A DNA stretch of 64,000 nucleotides from Lottia gigantea (Eukaryota; Mollusca; Gastropoda; Lottiidae): positions 1,349,754 to 1,413,753 of the forward strand of contig NW_008708555.1 in the NCBI RefSeq assembly GCF_000327385.1. Reading direction: 5' to 3'. The notes under the pieces were generated by a model, which searched no databases, had not been told where the DNA came from, and saw nothing but the letters and a program-made list of their open reading frames with translations. Of this stretch, positions 61,501-64,000 are shown piece by piece (the first letter of the stretch is position 1; every line of letters starts with the position of its first letter). Position numbers and translations under genes: made by a program.

Positions 61501-63928
61501 ATGGCCCTGGACAAGATCATCTAGAATTCAGGCTACATCTTCGTTACGAATTTCTCATGCTAGGAATACAACCTATTATAGAAAAACTACGATCTCATGA
61601 AAACTCTACTTTAGATAGGTAAGGTTGCCACTGATTGATCTGTCTTCATTTGCTCAATCAGTTGTTAATTAATCTCATTTCAAGGTTGCCCACTATTAAT
61701 ATTATTATTAATATTAATATTCATTGTTTATTTCACAGGGGTTAAAAAAGAGTCAGCCATCAGCTTAATTGTGAGCATTTTGCTCAAAAACTTCTCTATT
61801 CTGTTCCAAAGTTAATGGTATCCAAATTTTGGCCATCCATTAAAAATTCATTTGATCTTCAAAATTAATTTTGTTGTATTTTTTCAGACATTTAGATTTT
61901 TTTGAGATGGTTAGGAATGAAGATGAGAAAGAAATAGCCAAAAAATTTGAATCTGTAAGTTTATATAAAATCCTTCATTTTTTGGTCACTTTTGACAGAA
62001 GATACAAAAGAGGCATTCAAGGTCTTGCTTGAGCAAATTATTAAATTGCGCTCTATGTATGCAGATTTGCTGTATTTTTTTTTAAATTTTGCCAAATCAA
62101 TATTGTAGCATTAATCTTCTGATATACTTAGCTATGGCTTGCTGAATCTATCGCACTTCTCTTCAGTCTAAGAAGAGCTGTAAATTATTTTAGTAAGGTT
62201 GTACTTGGACATAATTAAAAAATTGGAATGTCATCCCTTTTCACAACGTCAACCAAATCTAAATGAATTCATTCTTAGAAGATCAACAATCCTGTTTACA
62301 ACTCCAAGAGCAAGTGAACTGTAAAATAATTAATTTTAATTCCAGGTACATATAGATACTAAAAGTGCGTCAGCCATGTTTGAATTATTACGGAAGAAAT
62401 TAGCGTTGTCCACATCATATAATAATTTCATGTCAATTTTACAACATTTGGTCATGTTACCCTGTAAGTATTGTCAGTTAAAATATTTTATTTAAATTGT
62501 GTAGAATGCAGATGATAGTGAAACTGGAAGAAAACTAAATGATTAGAAATCACTTTTAAGACTGATTTCTTTAGGCAGTGATTCAAGCTGTAGGGCTTGC
62601 GTTATATACATTATATGTGTATGCTCATCTAGTACTTTGGAAAGTAAACCCTGAGTGCTACCTTCTGATTCATCATGTTATATAGGCCTGGAAACATTAC
62701 TTTTAAATTTCATTAATTTTTCATATTAAAAGACATAAAAATATAAGTTGGTAATTCAAAAGATAAATGCTCTCACATATTGCAGAATCTTCAGTCATAT
62801 GTTATGTTACTTTCTAGATTCTAAGAAAGACATGACACCAGTTTGGATTCTGATTGATAAAATGGTACAACAGGTTGTGTTACAGCGGAATGGACAAGAT
62901 CCAGACGTCGCCCCCATGGAGGAAATTAATATACAACAAATCACTCATAGGTAGGCTTATACTAGATAAACATGGCTTTATTTCAATATCACAGAAAATC
63001 AGCTGAAATTTTATTGAAATAATATTGAAATGTTTATATTTTGAAAAGAAATTTAAAGTTTAATACCTACTATGTGAAATATATTTGAAATAAACCTTGA
63101 CTCTCAGTTACTATTTGTAGATTAATGTGTATCAAATATAGAAATTTATAGAAATCAGCTGAAATTGTGAGTGTTCTCATTTCGGAGAGAATCAACTAAG
63201 GTTCAGTAGCTACTTTGGCAAGTGAGTCTATGGTTCGTTAACCAAGTTGACCATTTCACTTTGCCACTCAATTTAATAACCCAATAATTACTGTAACTGC
63301 TGTGGGTACATGAAACATCACATGTTAAAATTGTAAAAGGATAATTTTGGACAATATTTCAGGTTAGCGAGTGAAAATGATGTAAAATCATTCCAGAATA
63401 AGTTACGAGAAGCTGAGAAAGCTAACGATGAGCTGAATGCTAAATTAGCCAAACGAGAACGAGAATGTGAGGCGAGGTTTGAGGAAAAGGTAACAGGTTT
63501 TTTTGATATTGTCTTAGAATTTACACTTAAGACATGGTCATGCTTAATGCAAGGAAAGGGATTGACTATTTTTGCATGCCTTTTTAGTAATTAGTCATCC
63601 AAAATGGTGATGTCATAATAACATTATTTTGAAAGCATTTCCTAGGGTAAGAGAAGAAAAATGTAAAAAAACGCTGATGAAATCAATTATAAGAGTCAGA
63701 TTTTGTAAAGTAAAACCATAATTGGTTCTTGCTCTAGAGGTAGACATTCCAAAATGTCATAAAATCTTAGGACAGAAATAAATGTTGCATGTTATGTGTT
63801 TGTAGGAAGAATTGATGTCCACCATGAATCATATGAATGCTAAATTAGAGAAGGAAATGGCTGCCCATGCTGATGTTAAGTTACAGTTAAATTCTCTCAT
63901 GGCTCAGTTACATGAAGTCACTTCTTAT
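46558..63928 (+). CDS. DAAM1: DAAM formin, N-terminal 508 residues (gene continues past window)
   Basis: Exons: 46558-46716, 47626-47715, 56340-56405, 58890-58981, 59667-59802, 60112-60309, 61404-61618, 61888-61954, 62346-62463, 62818-62950, 63363-63489, 63806-63928; the phases join and the last donor (gtaagt at 63929) is intact. The exon holding the ATG starts at 46513. An in-frame TAA at 46546 confirms this start. Seen: [33 protein letters not shown] and KKWQIYC of the GTPase-binding domain, [19 protein letters not shown] and [15 protein letters not shown] of FH3, and [18 protein letters not shown]. From about residue 425 there is a charged heptad-rich coiled coil. Known role: an autoinhibited actin nucleator bound by Dishevelled and Rho in planar polarity. 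FH1, FH2 and DAD are outside. It is co-orthologous to vertebrate DAAM1 and DAAM2, so the symbol is generic. Confidence 0.96.
52102..52312. mobile_element. Foldback element, diverged copy with long inner stem
   Basis: Outer ends cataatgtcagggtac and gtactttgaccttgtgaag are imperfect inverted repeats of the 26812 family. Inside, cacagaagtttgtaaatgca (from 52159) pairs with tgcatttacaaacttctgtg (to 52241) around aatttgattggattg, giving a near-perfect hairpin. Non-coding. Confidence 0.65.
52723..53165. repeat. Tandem duplication of ~233 bp in DAAM intron 2
   Basis: The second unit begins at 52956 with agttatagaccttgactcc. Both share aaccaccttgaaact, tagccactatttctaaccaa, gtggtagtct and atatttgataggtaatgt. 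The units differ by point changes and a small deletion, so the duplication is moderately old. Confidence 0.7.
53440..53620 (+). mobile_element. Diverged SINE-like element
   Basis: Ordered words aataaaccaaggcactatgt, caacaggctgtgcatatcaa, agattt, aaaagagtatgcaaca, gcacattgtattgcattgtc and cattagcc match the SINE consensus. The tail is decayed. Confidence 0.55.
55136..55340. other. GC-shifted block of unknown origin
   Basis: About 200 bases are clearly richer in G+C and CpG than the flanks, with repeated cgccag, tcgcca and ggcgaatgg words on both strands. The minus strand is open for 71 codons ([19 protein letters not shown]...), unrecognised and without splice or start support. It may be a transposon fragment or a captured sequence. 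Confidence 0.35.
56149..56339 (+). mobile_element. SINE whose tail forms the DAAM exon 3 acceptor
   Basis: Matches the 34983 family: gtgtgctacagactgtgcat, gttaaagatccctcaaaagt, accctgcatggcgttgcctg, cacatggtgcagaaaagtaa and a cattcatttatttcatta tail. The tail runs directly into tataatttcag, the 3' splice site of DAAM coding exon 3 at 56340. The pyrimidine-rich tract before the AG is thus largely SINE-derived or was interrupted by the insertion. Confidence 0.65.
56660..57335. repeat. 21-bp satellite, about 30 units, in DAAM intron 3
   Basis: The unit is tgacttctctgaatgtaacaa plus minor variants (ttt/tta for ttc, atc or tac for aac), and 21 is a multiple of 3, so several frames on both strands stay open (for example DFSECNN repeats at 56788-57246). 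A ~60-bp block around gtcttctttaaatgttatat and cagctgctttgaatgttac occurs at both ends (56728 and 57183), pointing to a higher-order duplication. It lies between exons 3 and 4 and is not counted as coding. Confidence 0.8.
59012..59562 (+). repeat. 85-bp monomer / 170-bp dimer array with tRNA-like A-boxes
   Basis: Atcatttgctgatttctg recurs every 85 bases (near 59059, 59144, 59229 and on), and alternate monomers pair into 170-bp dimers whose last two copies are almost identical. The first monomer starts gggggctgtagctcagctgg, a textbook tRNA D-arm/A-box (59021-59032). Later monomers keep gatgtagcccaattggtt or gtgttgaccagtcagc in its place. No complete tRNA can be folded. It lies in DAAM intron 4, about 100 bases before exon 5. 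Confidence 0.75.
60898..60954 (+). CDS. Candidate in-frame 57-nt cassette exon of DAAM
   Basis: Between exons 6 and 7, gttaaaagttttacag is followed by 57 open bases and gtaagg. Start and end are both phase 0, as are the flanking exon borders. It would add [19 protein letters not shown] between ...ERTRFQ and [11 protein letters not shown]... The ending KLINDLN resembles the LINDLD at the start of exon 7. Not known to me from other DAAM proteins, so this is a prediction only. Confidence 0.3.
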
Positions 63929-64000
63929 GTAAGTATCAGTTAGATTAGTTTTCCATGTGGAAACTTCTCAAGTTTAATGCACATCCAATGACAATTCCAA

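Overview
This is an AT-rich, intron-rich animal nuclear window. Protein similarity recalled from family members and the repeat style point to a lophotrochozoan, most likely a mollusc; that assignment is an inference, because no taxon-specific gene is present. Almost all coding sequence is in short exons of about 40-270 bp with GT/AG borders. No rRNA, complete tRNA, CRISPR array, retroviral or LINE reading frame was recognised.

Layout. (1) Positions 1570-8572, plus strand: a complete 12-exon GTPBP2-type translational GTPase gene of about 552 residues. (2) 8573-15843: a convergent intergenic gap holding 3' UTR sequence, transposon relics, a cysteine-rich pseudogene remnant and short tandem repeats. 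(3) 15844-24291, minus strand: a complete 21-exon KIF6 kinesin-9 gene of about 822 residues. (4) 24292-46512: 22 kb without recognisable coding exons, full of SINE, MITE and foldback elements. Part of it probably contains the promoter and 5' UTR intron of the next gene. (5) 46558 to the window end, plus strand: the first 12 coding exons (508 residues) of the formin DAAM, covering the GTPase-binding/FH3 half and the start of the coiled coil. FH1, FH2 and DAD lie beyond the window.

How the genes relate. The three do not form an operon or a single pathway. GTPBP2 acts in translation and ribosome rescue, KIF6 is a cilium-associated kinesin, and DAAM nucleates actin downstream of Wnt/planar polarity signalling. 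The head-to-head KIF6(-)/DAAM(+) order is the same as that of human KIF6 and DAAM2 on 6p21, and GTPBP2 lies on the same human chromosome arm, so the window looks like an ancient linkage block.

The most unusual content is in the repeats and splice borders. A 13-copy, 31-bp minisatellite is built exactly from the terminal inverted repeat of a foldback element present elsewhere in the window. Two host genes each carry an 'echo' of a splice acceptor plus the first bases of an exon just upstream of the real exon. A SINE tail directly abuts, and probably supplies, the acceptor of DAAM coding exon 3. A 57-nt in-frame candidate cassette exon sits in a DAAM intron. A 21-bp satellite stays open in several frames on both strands.
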